NCBI GenBank assembly: GCA_963930645.1
Contig: OZ005650.1
Coordinates: forward strand, 59,699,218 to 59,763,217
Length of the DNA: 64,000 nt
Direction: 5' to 3'
Origin: Salticus scenicus
Taxonomy: Eukaryota > Arthropoda > Arachnida > Araneae > Salticidae
Shown here: piece by piece, positions 1-11,960 of the stretch
Position numbering within the stretch: the stretch's first letter is position 1
Layout: each line of letters begins with the position of its first letter
Position numbers and translations under genes: made by a program
The notes under the pieces: model-generated
What the model was told of the DNA's origin: nothing
The model's input: only the letters and a program-made list of their open reading frames with translations
Database searches by the model: none

Positions 1-593
1 AAATACTTTTTTTTTACTTACATATTTAATTATTTTTATTCAACTTTTAGCAAAAAAGAAAAACAAAATCAATATTATTAACAAATATAAATGCATCAGT
101 TACATTGTAACATTAATATGGTTTTTATTTATTTATTTATTTATTTTAGATTTTAGTAAAATTAAATTTATAACTAAAAATTTTATAAAATATCGTAATT
201 AAAACATATTAAATATTTTTGCTGTCAATAGGATTTTTTACATAAATATTAAAGGTTTTTGGAGAATACATTTTCTTATGCTTCTGAAGAAAAACAGTTG
301 CAGATCTACGGAAACATAAAGTTAAATAATAATAATAAATAAATAACAATTTTTCATATAACTGTGCTTTAAACCACTGTTTAAAACACTTCAGTGAGAT
401 TTTACTGTCATAATAACAAAACGATTTCAAAGCTTATGCACTTTTAAATATTTAATATAAAAAGTAAATAAAAATAACTATAGCCCACTTACGTTAACAA
501 TATTTTTATGAAATGTAACAAACAAATAAATATTCGCTTTAAAAATATACGAATTTTTAATTATGGTTTGCCCAAATATTTTGTTTTATCATC
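1..593. other. AT-rich spacer, no feature seen
   Basis: Very AT-rich sequence with short A/T runs and an (ATTT)n stretch near 125-146. The only open frame (209-430, minus) has low-complexity composition with no recognisable family and is not treated as a gene. Confidence 0.6.
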
Positions 594-1019
594 TCACAAA
601 CCTGCAAGTAATCCTCGACCTACTTTAAGTATGAAAAAGAAATGACTTTTAATGTCCACAAATTTTCCGGAAATTTTAAATTTACAAATAGCTTGATGTA
701 CAGCTGTCTTGCTCACATATACCCTCGAACTTATTTTACGTTCAAAAAATCTAATTTTAGTCAGGGTCAATATTTCTGACCTTTTTGTAACAGTAAGTGA
801 AGGTTTTTTACCCATTACATACAATAATTACACAACAGCGCAGTCTACTACAAAATCCCTTACACAAGTGGGGATAAACGTGCCAGATACCTTTATTTAT
901 CGCAGTAGAATGCTTCTGATACAATCAGCACATGAGATTACGCAATAATCTGCGCAAATGATGCAATGTGTTAAAATACTGAAAATTGGCTACTGGTCTT
1001 AAACTTTTGCAAATGACTG
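594..1019 (-). pseudogene. Tc1-like transposon relic (transposase N-terminus plus terminal end)
   Basis: Minus-strand frame from the ATG at 815 down to a stop at 594. It reads MGKKPSLTVTKRSEILTL, then a helix-turn-helix-like segment with SSRVYVSKTAVHQAICKFK, then GKFVDIKS and a degraded GR-rich stretch. This is the order of the paired-like DNA-binding region that begins Tc1 transposases (family knowledge). The frame stops where the catalytic DDE domain should begin, so only about 70 of some 340 residues remain. On its 5' side, around 985-1019, the sequence read on the minus strand starts cagtcatttgcaaaagttta, which looks like a Tc1-type terminal repeat; the other end is missing. It is a dead, 3'-truncated copy of a different family from the Tc1 element at 41640. 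Confidence 0.7.
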
Positions 1020-1846
1020 TGAAAGGTGGCAGTAGTGTGAGCAGATGTTGGTTAAAGAGGTTGTATATTTATTTATGTATCATTATTATTATTTTTTTTT
1101 ACTTGGTTGTTTAGTAGGGCTGTTGAATTTATTTTTAAAAATCCATTACTGCATATAATTTTTTTCTAATATTTTATCATTCGTATTTCAGTCTGCACAT
1201 TTACTGAATTTGAAGTATTGTAGTACACAAAAGAAAAAATATATATATTGAAGTTTACAAAAAAAAAAAAAAAAAAAAGTATTATTCATAATTACCACTA
1301 CAACGTAACATTTAGACATTTGAAAACGTGTTTTAGTTTTAAATGGATACATAAGGTAGTTGAAAAATTACATTCGCACAAAGTTCCATTAGATTAATTT
1401 TATAAAGTAAAGTTTAAGGTGTTTCAGATAGCAATCAGTTTATTATATGGAATACAAATTAACTCCAAATACTGGACGAAAATACTTTGTATTTTAGACC
1501 TACAAAGAAACTTTTAAAAATCGCACTTTGCATTAGCATTTTAATCATGAGTGCAATTAAGGAAGCAATTAAGGAATTTTACCTTGTATTTACAATATTT
1601 CTATATATTTTGTAGAAAAAGAAGGAATATTTAAACATACAAATATATATATACATACAATACATATTTACTATAATTATTATTTTTGACAGGTTTTTCC
1701 TTAAAACAAAAATTGATTTTAACATACTTTAGAAAAAATAAAGAAGAAGAATGTTAGTGATAATTCACTTTGAAATACAAAATGCATAATTTTAATTTTC
1801 GATGAAATATGCGTACTCGTTATAAATGTTATAATTTTTCATGCGA

Positions 1847-1881
<35 letters not shown>

Positions 1882-2212
1882 ATATATATTTTTTTTTACA
1901 TTGGGCTAAAGCTAGGTGTTTAGTGTAAATTATATTAAAAGTTCATTTGAATTGAATAAAAATGAGAAGGGTATCGCAAACAAGACGAGCTGAATTTTGC
2001 ATTTTGAGAGTTGAAAGCTTTTTCATAAAAAAAAATAATATTTTAAAGTATAGGTAAATAAAGAGGATCTCCAATCAGATATTTGATATGTAGGAAAGTT
2101 ACTCTAGCATAATTTTATTTTTTACTAAGATTTGCGAATACATAAGGAGTTTATCACATTCTTTTTTACTTTTCGAACTCTATAGTAAGTAAAGTATTGT
2201 AGTCATGTCAAA
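1020..2212. other. AT-rich spacer with simple repeats
   Basis: No coding signal. Holds a poly-A run near 1258-1277, (TA)n near 1635-1650, and a (TCTA)n microsatellite at about 1850-1880 running into (TA)n. Confidence 0.6.
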
Positions 2213-2340
2213 AATCCGAGTTTGAGATTTGGTGTTTCTACACGTTTTGAGGTCCCTTGAATTCATATTTACTATTTTTACGATTATGTATGGGCGTGTG
2301 TATGGAATATGTGTGCGATGGAATATGTTTTTATCGATGA
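2213..2340 (+). repeat. Interspersed repeat with motif acgttttgaggtccc
   Basis: The stretch carries tacacgttttgaggtccctt followed by a TG-rich tail (gtgtgtatgg). Related sequence recurs at 11692-11830 (plus) and at 63870-64000 (minus), so it is a dispersed family in this genome. Its class is not recognised. Confidence 0.5.
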
Positions 2341-2514
2341 TGCATGGAGATGTGTGTGCATGGAATATGTGTGCGATTATGTATGTGTGTGCGTATGGCA
2401 CATTGAATACTATAGCGTCTAGATGTTTTGTTCAAATGAGCTGAAATTTGGTACGTATGGTATAGGTCCTCATAGCTCAAACCCTATTAATTTTGGTGAA
2501 TTTAGCACTTAGTG

Positions 2515-2546
<32 letters not shown>

Positions 2547-2737
2547 GGAACACAAAGCAAAATTCTTCATCATTATGGTCTATGGACCATAATGACCTAG
2601 CGTCATGTCAAATCGCCTTATTTGTTTGAAATGAAAATTTATACACATGTTATAAGCCACCGTGACATGAACTATGTACATTTTGGTGAATTTATAATGT
2701 TTTTACAGTGACACAAGGAATAATTCTTTATGATTAT

Positions 2738-2772
<35 letters not shown>

Positions 2773-2904
2773 CCAAAATTATTTAAACTGCGAACATCTA
2801 AACGCTTTATAATAACAGGAGACTTGGCGTTGCAATATTAAAATCCGGATAAACTACTACGTCAGAAACGCCAAATATATATATATATATATATATATTT
2901 GCGA

Positions 2905-2950
2905 TGCATACAGCTGTTTCGGTAGCGTTAAGCGTACCGTCTTCAGTGCG
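2905..2950 (-). ncRNA. Hammerhead-ribozyme-like motif (left arm)
   Basis: On the minus strand: core CUGAAGA, a stem GGUA/UACC, GAAAC, a tiny stem ACAGCUGU and a GUA cleavage-type triplet, with partly pairing flanks (cgca against tgcatcgc) that would form stem I. One extra C lies between CUGAAGA and the GGUA stem compared with the textbook core. Activity is unproven. Confidence 0.45.
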
Positions 2951-3069
2951 AAAAAAATTCTGAATCTGGAGAAGTTCTCGTATATATAGGAGAGGGACCG
3001 AATTTGGTTGAACTAAATTCGATCCCTCTCCTATATATACGAGAACTTCTCTAGATTCAGAATTTTTTT

Positions 3070-3116
3070 CGCACTGAAGACGGTACGCTTAAGGCTACCG
3101 AAACAGCTGTATGGAT
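3070..3116 (+). ncRNA. Hammerhead-ribozyme-like motif (right arm)
   Basis: Same architecture as the left-arm copy: gca-CUGAAGA, GGUA...UACC, GAAACAGCUGUA. The downstream flank tgg pairs only two bases with the upstream gca, so stem I is weaker here. Confidence 0.4.
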
Positions 3117-3241
3117 CGCAAATATTTTTTTTTTTGGCGTGTCTGAGGAAGTTGTTTATTTGGGTTTTAATCTAAACGCTTTTTTCAATCGAATTAAAAA
3201 TTTACACACATGCTATAGGTCATTGTTGCACGAAGTGTATA

Positions 3242-4529
3242 AGAGAGAGTGGGGTTGAATGGGATGCAAGATGAACGGGACAATACCTAGATTTTTATGT
3301 TTTGCAAACAACAGAAACTTGACATTTTTTCTGATATATCGCAGTACTGAGGTCATTCATTAAGTGTAGTTTCAGAATTGTGCTAACCATAGAAGGGCAG
3401 AAAAAAATTAAAATGTGTTTTTCAGCTGCCAAAGTAAGTTTTTACTGGTTAAATAGGCATTAACTATTTGCTTAAAGTTAATATAACTGTTGTATGGTAA
3501 AAAGGCATAATCTTTTATTGTGTTTATCAAGAAGAATATTGACAATTTTTCATTAAGCCTATTTCCTACTTTATATAATCATGTGGTGGTTGGGATGAAT
3601 GGGACAGTTTGAATGGGGATGAATTGGACATTCCCCACTATGTGCTAATTTAAAATTGTACACAAGAATTTTATTAAAACAAATCTTATATAGATTTTCA
3701 ATATTTTTATAACCTGTAGCTCAATAGTTATAACATGGAATTGTAAAAGTAGCATAGATTTAGAGAAAAATAGATTGAAATTAATTGTTCTGATTTTTGT
3801 TTATAATAATTATGATTAAAAAAACTTATAAGTTAGCATGTTAAATGCAACATAAATCAATATATAAAAAAAAAATTAAATAACTAAACTAATAATAATT
3901 TAATTAAAATAACAATTTCAATCAAGCTAATTAAATAAATCTTAGTGATTATTAATGTAATACAGAATAGAATGCTGTTTTTTACCCGATCAGTCGGTAA
4001 CAAAAAAATATCTAGATAATTTGTTTCTATTATAATGATTTATCTCTTTCTAGTATCTTATTTATTTACTTATTTTTAGATTAGATCTTATTAGTTTAAT
4101 GTACCAAAGCCTAGAGCACTAGGAACTGAGCGAACCAAAGGACGTTTGCCTTTTGGTGTTAATTTGAGTCAATACATCAGTTTATGGTTATTTCAGTAAC
4201 TTCATAGTGTGCAATAAAATCACATAAACCAATTTAACTTAAAAAAAATATTGACTTTTGATTTTGTTTTGTTTTCTTTGTTAACTCCAGTCCTGCCCCT
4301 TTCATCCCCAGGCATGTCCCATTCATCCCCATAGGTGGGGATGAATGGGGCAATGCACATGCATGTAAAAAAACTTATTATTAATTAAAAATGATAACTT
4401 TTTATTAAAGTTAGTATGTTTATATGTAACTGATTACTGAAGTGTACTTATGAGCAATGTTACAAAATTCTGAATTACGTATGGTGAACATTATCAGTAA
4501 AAACATGAAAAACGTCCCACACTCTCCCC
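3242..4529. mobile_element. TA-flanked DNA element nested in the satellite
   Basis: It interrupts one satellite unit: gcacgaagtgta on the left continues as cattttggtgaat on the right, with TA at 3240-3241 and 4530-4531 as the probable target duplication. Ends are agagagagtgggg and, reversed, ggggagagtgtggg. The interior contains several copies of the phrase ggggatgaatggg in both orientations (near 3591-3640 and 4290-4355). No transposase frame was seen over 1.29 kb, so it is non-autonomous or badly decayed. A TA duplication suggests the Tc1/mariner superfamily, which is an inference. Confidence 0.65.
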
Positions 4530-5441
4530 TACATTTTGGTGAATCTATTACGCATAGTTTGTTTACAGGAACATAACGAAAATTACTTTATAATTATGGC
4601 CTACGGGCTGAAATTATTCGAAGTGCAATAGCGTCTAATTGCCTTATCATAATGAGCTTAAAATTTATATACGTGTTAAAGGCCACCGTTGCTCGAACTG
4701 CATATTTCATTGTGAATATAATGCTTATAGTTTATTTTATACACTATACAGGAACAAAAAAAAATCTTTATTATTAAATCTTATGGGCTGCAATCATTAG
4801 CGTCTAAATGCCTTATTTGATAGAATTGAAAATTTATATGTGTATTGTAGGTCACTGTCGCATGAAGCATAAGGATTCTCGTGAATCTAGCACTATAGGT
4901 TTTTACGGAGATACAAAAAAAAAAAATCTTTATGCCCTATGGGATCAAATTATTTAAAGCGCTACTGCGTCTAAACTCCTTAGTTGAATGAACTGAAAAT
5001 TCATAAACATGTTACAGGTCACACTAGCAGACATCATATAGATTTTGGTAAATATAATTCTTATGGATTTTTTACACAGTCACAAATAAAAATATTTTAT
5101 CATTGTGACTTATGGGCTCAAATTATTTAAAATGCAATAACGTCTAAATGCCTCTTTTGATTGATCTGAAATATGATATACATGTTATAGGTACGAACTT
5201 TATAAATTATCGTACAAACTTTATAAATTTTGGTGATTCTAGCACTTACACATTTTTACAGGGACACACCGAAAGTGTATCATTAGGGTCTATGGTCTCA
5301 AATTATCTGAAGCGCAATAGCTTTAAGCTAAACAACATACTATATGAAGAAAAGTACTCATACACATTATTATAAATTTTCATTTACGTATTTAATGATT
5401 TATCTTACTTTAACTTATTTATACAACCGTGAATTACTTAG

Positions 5442-5702
5442 GGCCATATTCACCAATAACCTCAACTCCCGGTTGAACACAAAAACTTGAAAAGCGTATA
5501 AAGTCAGGGTTCAACATTCTAGCGGCATTGTTATTTTCAGATTTTTTAGCTGAAAATAACCAATCAAAAATTATATGAAAACTTTGACACTAGATGGCAG
5601 AAGAAGCGTGCCAAATTGTCTTTGAAAGCTACACTCTGCTTTTAGACGCTTTTCAAGTTTTGGCGTTGAACCGGGAGTTGAAGTTAATGGTGAATAAGGC
5701 TG
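5442..5702. mobile_element. MITE with about 55-bp terminal inverted repeats
   Basis: Left end ggccatattcaccaataac...caactcccggttgaac...aaaacttgaaaagcgt matches the reverse complement of the right end (gccttattcaccattaac...caactcccggttcaacgccaaaacttgaaaagcgt). A possible 4-bp duplication TTAG lies at 5438-5441 and 5703-5706. The open frame covering it (5594-5875) runs past the element end and is treated as chance. Superfamily not assigned. Confidence 0.7.
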
Positions 5703-6365
5703 TTAGTGTTCGGAAAGTCGAGTGGAGTCACTTTAGATTTTTTTCAGAATGTGACTGTAACAAATGGATGTCTAAATTAAATAATCGACGTGTGGAAAAC
5801 ACTATGGAAATTTTTATCTGTGGGAAATATTTAAATTATAGCATATTTTTTGCCGATAACATGTATATTTTTTAAAGAATTTAAATATTTTTTGACATAT
5901 TATGTCCAAAATATCCAAATTTCAACATTCTCATTAAAATATACTATTCCTCGCGCATGAAAAAGTAAAATTAGCTGGATACAGAGAGTATTGAATGTTT
6001 AAATGGGGGAGGGCGGGGGGGGGATAAATGCATTGATATTATAAATATGCAGCTTACAAACAAGTCTTTAAAACAAAACTTTATTTATGATATGGGTAAG
6101 AAAACTCAATTATCATCCTTGAACATTTTTTTTAACGTGCTACAGGTTAATATTCCCCATGGTAACGATTATTTCTTATTTTACCAAAATATGAAATAGG
6201 CACCAGTTTACAGAACATTATGTAGACATTTAAATATTCCTTATATGTTTTTCCTTTAATGATATCTCTTAAAATGCTTCATTAAAAATAAGCAAAATTA
6301 TTCATTTTTAAAAATCTTATATTCCCTAAACATAAAGAAAACACAATAATTTGTTATTATATATT
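5703..6365. other. Spacer with a G-rich tract
   Basis: AT-rich apart from a sharply G-rich stretch near 6004-6022 (gggggagggcgggggggggа-type run). No gene seen. Confidence 0.5.
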
Positions 6366-6620
6366 AGGATGTCCTTTAAAGGGGGAAATTTCTTTTTTTT
6401 TTTTTCTTTCTTTATTCTTTTTTTAATCCGATATACATACCCTGTAATTTTTTTAACATGCGTCGAAACGACGCGACAATTCGGCAATGCTAAAATTATC
6501 CCAGAGAGCTCATCTTTTGCTAAGAAACGCTTAGGTTTAAATAGAATAAAAAAAGGTTTGGTACCGGATTTTTTTTTTCTTAAGAAAGAAAGAAAATTTT
6601 CCCCATCTAAGGGACATTCT
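6366..6620. mobile_element. Probable MITE with about 60-bp inverted ends
   Basis: Left end aggatgtcctttaaaggggg and, reversed, right end agaatgtcccttagatgggg are inverted copies, each followed by a T/C-rich stretch. Flanks are ATATT/AATAT. The overlapping open frames on both strands (6326-6659) arise from this inverted repeat and are not genes. Confidence 0.55.
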
Positions 6621-9282
6621 AATATATATAAATGTGTAAGTTTACTTTTCAAAAATTAGACATTTGCAATTTTAGAGCATATACTAACTCAATGTTATTT
6701 TTCGAAAGATAGTAAGCATCTTTATTTAACTTAATAATGAAACATATTTTTGTAAGATATGTTTCATTAATTTAATAAACAACATTAGCAAGAAATATTT
6801 CGCTACACAAAACATAATAATAATAAAAAAAAAAGGAATTTCGTGTAGTTATATAAAATAAATTCACAGTTAAAGTTAATTATATAAATACTTACTTACG
6901 TAATTAATTTTCATAAGAAATAACTTCAGGTAAAGCGATTTTATTTCCTGTAGTTTAACGTTATTTTTCCCATATCTAAAGCAGCGTTCATTTCATTTAC
7001 TTTCTTCAAGTAATTAATTCATTACATAATTATTATCATCGTTATATTTGTATTCATAAAAAAGTCAATAGACCATAATGAGAAACTTGTCTTTTGTATA
7101 ATTAATATTGCATAAATTTACGGAAAAATTAGAATGTGTGGAAAAAAATGTATTCATAATAACAACAATTTTACATAATGGGATTTTAACACAAAACCAA
7201 TATATTTTAAATTTTACACATAAAACATTAATAGATGAAACCATTTACCAATAAATACCACTTTTAATGATGTTTTAAGGTTAAAATATGCGTGTTTATG
7301 TATAAATATATACACGATTATGTGTATTTTTAAGGTTTTTTTTATAATATGCGAATATAGATTAAAAAGGGACAAGATACTGAAAACATTTTCGATATTA
7401 CATGTTCAATCAATTGTCTGAAAAAAACATAATATTTTATAATGAAATTTCAGACATGTAAAGGACATGTTATACCTTACATTTTTAATTAATGTTTTCT
7501 CGTGAAAGCTACCACGATATTGCTAAAAAATAAAAGAAAAACATTCAAAGTAATTTATTGAAATGGATTATAGCAGCAGCATATTATTATAATGCTTTTT
7601 TTAATTATTTGTATTCGGTTATGAATTATTATTAAGGCCGAATATTGCTTGTATATTTAGGGCTAGATTGAATGCTTCCCGTTGGGTGGGTGGGGATGGG
7701 GTCTTTCTAAGATATATTATGAAGTATTTATCCAAGTTTGGGAGAAAACCCATGAAAACACTGGAACTATATTGAATAGTGCGACTCTTAGTAAAAACAT
7801 TATTTCTACGCTTACAAAACTGTTAACAATAATCCATGTACACTATTTATAAGCCAAATGTAAAGATTTACTCTAAAAATACTCAATAAAAAAAAAATGT
7901 TAGATTCGGAAATAATGTATGCAATACACTGTTTTGTAATCTGGCAGCTCTCAAAGAAACCAAATCCTTAATTGATTTTATTCAGATTTGGATTTTTCAT
8001 CAATTAATACCATTATAATGTAAGTTTCATTCAAAAGGTAAATAAAGTTGTTAATATAACCGCTTGAAAGCGGTAAAAGACTGTATTAACTAAATAAAGC
8101 AATAAAGAAAAAGGAAATGCTTGTTCTCTATAATCTTTGAAGAAAAATCAATTTGAATTCATTCATATATACGAAAATAGATTGAAAAGTGGAATATTAG
8201 AAAAGGTAAAACAAATGTATCGTCCATGTACTTAAATCAACATACCTCCTATCGTTTATTTATTTCTGCTTTCATGCTGCACTTATACTTTATTTTTTGA
8301 CCTGTTGTAGTAACGCGTTTTATTGTTTCTAACTGAAATATTTTCTGCGTTTTTCTGCAATTTGTTATAAAAAAATCCAAGGCTTTCATTCTCAACCTTA
8401 ACGTTAAATTTGGGCATCATCGCTTTAGTCATAATATTCATGTTCAATACTTTGATAGATTGCTGTGCTTGTTAGACATGTACTATTACCACTAGTGCTT
8501 ATGAAATAGGGTGCGAATATCGCGTTTATTTTATACCAATATTTTCTAACAATATTTTTTTTAATTCCATCTAAATATATAAATTAATTAATTAATTAAT
8601 TAATTTAAAAAAAGTAAGAGTACTGTAAAAGTATTTCAGATAGAAATACTGGTATGAAAATTAGTAGCATTTATATCCCCTATGTGGTATTTGTGTGTGA
8701 GATTTCCTTGTTGAATTAATTTAATACCTAGTCGCTTACGTATCGCTTGCTATCGAGAAATGGCGAGATATGTTCGCAATTTTCACAAATATTAGAGATT
8801 CTATGCAGACCCGGTATGAATTTGCAAGAACACTTATGATTAAGTTTCGAACACTTTTTATAACATGTGTTTTATGTAATTGTGAAATCCTTCAAACAAT
8901 GCATTATACAGCATACCTTTTTTTTTTTTACTTCTTTTGCTCTTAACCCTAGAAGAAAGCATGTTCAACCTCGTAATGATGTGTAATTCGAAAATATCTA
9001 GCTGTTGTGTATCTCTTCTGTATATATTTTATTTATTTTAAATTTTACATTGATAGGGAATTGCCCTGTAATACCCTGTTGGTTATCTTTACCATTATTA
9101 TTATTATTATTATTTACTAAGCAACTTGATTATGCTGAATACTAAACGTGCTAAACTAGAAATGACAGTATTTCTAATGCGTCAATATTTTACTGGATCT
9201 ATTCATTATGTGACTTGCATATATGTGAATTGCATAAATTATTAGTTGTTGTGACATAAAAACGTACCACCAATTTTACATA
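6621..9282. other. AT-rich spacer with a block repeated elsewhere
   Basis: No gene seen. The part around 6860-7150 resembles 50808-51010 and more weakly 23100-23310 (see findings). An (AATT)n tract lies at 8582-8605 and (TTA)n near 9095-9115. Confidence 0.5.
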
Positions 9283-9700
9283 CAAGGAAACATTCCAAAG
9301 GTGTCATTCTCAAAAAGTATTGAAAAATATATATGTGATTCTACTCTTCCTAAATCACCAGGAAAATAAAAAATTATCGGCTGAAATTAATTACAGCGAC
9401 CACAAAAAATTATCAAAATTAAGCATATTTGGCGATTTAGCGCTATTAGACGATACGTTTGGTAGCACCGAGATTGCCGTGTACGAACAGAACCGTGTTT
9501 TGCTTTTCCGCCTAGTACTCAAAATCAATCGCCTAGCAGGGTAAAAACGCCAAAATATGCTTAATTTTGAAAAAATTTTGTAGCCGCTGTAATTAATTTC
9601 AGCCGATATTTTTTTCATTTTCTGGTGTTTTATGAAGAGTAGAATTACATATATTTTTTTCAATACTTTTTAAAGATGACACCTTTTGAATGTTTCCTTG
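9283..9700. mobile_element. Foldback element with about 150-bp inverted arms
   Basis: Left arm (9283-9437), starting caaggaaacattccaaaggtg, is the inverted counterpart of the right arm (9543-9700, ending caccttttgaatgtttcctt). The central 100 bp (gacgatacgtttggtagcac...) is unique. TA precedes the left end; the right flank reads tTA. The two open frames here are mirror images created by the arms. Confidence 0.75.
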
Positions 9701-11334
9701 TTAGTGAATAATGATATTTATACCTTTTTTTTTATGAATGTTTTTAAAGGTATATTTATCCGAACTTAATAACTTAGCATTAAATACTGTCCTTTAAAAA
9801 GGTCTCTACTTCATTTAAACATTAAAGAAACATATGGATCTATTTCAATATCTGTATTTGCTTGTTGATTTCAATTTTGATATCACTAACATGCTTAAAT
9901 TGTAAAATAAATTGTGCGATAGAATTTACCTTTAAACGAAAATAATGATAACATATCAGCTGCTTACTATTTAAAGTAACATGTTTACATTTAAATCCCA
10001 AGAATTATATGATGATCTAGATAATTTCTTATCTAAGAATAATTTTCTCAAGTTAAAGAGTTTATCTTCAGAATCATTAAGTTAAATGCACTAGAGTAAT
10101 TAAGGTAGGATCTATTAAATGCGTAAGATAACACTTGAATGCTTTAGTGTTAGAAATTAATTTAAGTTTATTAGTTTAAATTTGTTTTACTGTAGCGTAA
10201 TATATATTTTTTTTGTTAAATAGTTTTAAATATAGTGTAGAATAATCAATTTATTTGTATACAGAAGGATTACAATAGTGATTTAATAAGTTTGTACAAA
10301 ATTGACAATTACATGAAATATAAAAGGTATGATGCATCTTATTTTTGCCTTTTTTCTTTTTTCTTAAGCAAAAAGTCCACATTAATTATTATTATTTTTT
10401 AAATAGTTAAATTTTAATTTAAAGTATCAGATTTGCAAATAATCCACCCCCACCCCCTACGAAAAAAAATATATCGTCCAACATTAAACATTAATTTTCC
10501 TAACCACTAATAAGTCCATTTTAGCATTTAAAAAAAAAAAAAAAAACTTTAAAAACTTTAAAAACCGCAAAATAAACTATTACGTTTGCGCAATTCTTAT
10601 ATAATTTAACTTTAATATCAAATATAACCATATAAGACTTATAGATTAATTTTACAATTGCGTAAATTTATAAAAGTATTTTTATCCAGTCAAAATCACT
10701 CTAAATACATTTAACAAACATTAACAATTATTACGTTTCGGTTTGCTTTTACGGTTTGCTGTGCATCTATATATTTATTTCTGTATTATATGTAAATTAT
10801 TTTAAAATGATTTGAATGTAAAATATAATATTTAGGGTCAATATTTTGTAATTTCTATTAAAAATTGAATAACATTTCTGGAATCCATTTCGATTTTTTA
10901 TCATACTACGTATTCATTTATTTATTTTCATTTAATAAAGTTAAATTTTAAAATCAATTATTAAAGTAAAAAAAAAAAAAACCTATTTTTAAATATTGGT
11001 TTAGAAAATCGGCAGAATTTCCAGTAATCGCATAAAGAAAAAAAAATAATAAAGAATATGCACGAGAAATTTCAAAATAATTTAGTTTCATCACGGATTA
11101 TGAGAGAATTGTTTTTTCCAGCATATTTGAATATCGCGAAACTACACTGACAAAATAAAAACTAAAGGGATTAAAACATAAAGTAAAAAGTGTGATTCCA
11201 TTATTAACAATAATGATTAACTGACATTATCACATATATACGTATATATATAATATGTGATATAAAAAGCATACAATAAAGGTTAAGTAAATTTGGAAAA
11301 AGGTTTTACGATCCACACAAATCTTAAGAATTTC

Positions 11335-11372
<38 letters not shown>

Positions 11373-11571
11373 TTATTTATTTATTTTTTATGTTTTGCGA
11401 CAAACTTTGATTTTGGTTGCAATAAATTTATATTTGCAAAAAACAAACATTAGAGTTAAAATCTTACGTTAAAACAACCTCTTTAAACGTGCAAATAACA
11501 TTGTCAACTGGAATCTCCATGAATATAAAACAACTACTCAAACACGAATTAGTTTGACAAATAAGCAGAGA
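9701..11571. other. AT-rich spacer; contains duplicated block and simple repeats
   Basis: No gene. 9960-10150 is clearly similar to 56040-56230. A (TTA)n/(ATT)n tract lies at 11338-11372 and poly-A runs near 10530-10547 and 10970-10981. Confidence 0.5.
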
Positions 11572-11572
11572 G

Positions 11573-11641
<69 letters not shown>
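11572..11641. repeat. Compound (TA)n(GA)n microsatellite
   Basis: About 15 TA units followed by about 20 GA units. The three open frames over it (YIYIY, RERERE, SLSLSL) are translations of the microsatellite. Confidence 0.95.
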
Positions 11642-11643
<2 letters not shown>

Positions 11644-11691
11644 CATTTTTACTTACTTCTATATATATATAAGAAGAAAGAATTGGATTCT

Positions 11692-11960
11692 TCGAATTTT
11701 TCAAACTACACTTTTCGACGGATTTGCACGTTTTGAGTGATCCTGAATACGATTTGATAGTTTTTAGTAAAAATCTGTGTGTCTCTGTGAGGGTATCACA
11801 AATATTTTGGACGTTGTATCTCACAAACCAATCAATGAAATTTAACCAAATCTGAAATTTATTTATACCCTGACCTAAAGTTGTGGTTATTATATTTGGG
11901 TATCAATCACTCAACAGGTGTCACTCAAATTCAATTTTATTCTAAATTTTTTAACATGAT
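11692..11960 (+). repeat. Interspersed repeat, same family as 2213 and 63870
   Basis: Contains gcacgttttgagtgatcctg, then ctgtgtgtctctgtgagggt and ggacgttgtatctcacaaac. The order and wording match the copy at the window end on the minus strand. Phrases like these belong to a dispersed non-coding repeat; the class is unknown to me. Confidence 0.45.

Larger units (their letters stand above)
2809..3169. mobile_element. Short Penelope-derived inverted element with 13-bp target duplication
   Basis: Inserted in a satellite unit and flanked by an exact 13-bp direct repeat, atctaaacgcttt (2796-2808 and 3170-3182). The element is a large inverted repeat with arms meeting near 3002. Each arm contains a module related to the 3' tail of the Penelope-like element at 61858: ggcgtttctgacgtagtagt, then (on the other strand) cactgaagacggtacgc...taccgaaacagctgta. 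A (TA)n tract sits in the left arm at about 2874-2900. It encodes no protein, so it is a non-autonomous copy. The 30 bp at 2809-2838 have no partner in the right arm. Confidence 0.8.
2415..5340 (+). repeat. Diverged tandem satellite array, period about 170-195 bp
   Basis: A unit recurs with the ordered landmarks gcgtctaa(a)tgcctt, then gaaaatttata.acatgttata.gtcac, then attttggtgaat.ta.cactta, then tttttacagg.acaca, then tatgggctcaaattattt. The gcgtct landmark falls near 2415, 2600, 2792, 4631, 4800, 4967, 5140 and 5320. Spacing is 167-195 bp once the two insertions (2809-3169 and 3242-4529) are removed. Units are strongly diverged from one another and some carry poly-T expansions (2517-2543, 2741-2770). 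No coding potential. This is an old satellite, not a recent amplification. Confidence 0.75.

Noticed and set aside
5594..5875. 93-residue frame starting MAEEACQIVFES
   Set aside because: It begins inside the right arm of a MITE and runs into unique AT-rich DNA; no homology recognised.
6326..6659. Overlapping frames of 108 and 102 residues
   Set aside because: Basic or F-rich low-complexity peptides over a MITE with inverted ends; no family resemblance and no splice or promoter context.
9320..9663. Two mirror-image open frames on opposite strands
   Set aside because: Both come from the inverted arms of the foldback element at 9283-9700; they share the peptide start because the DNA is palindromic.
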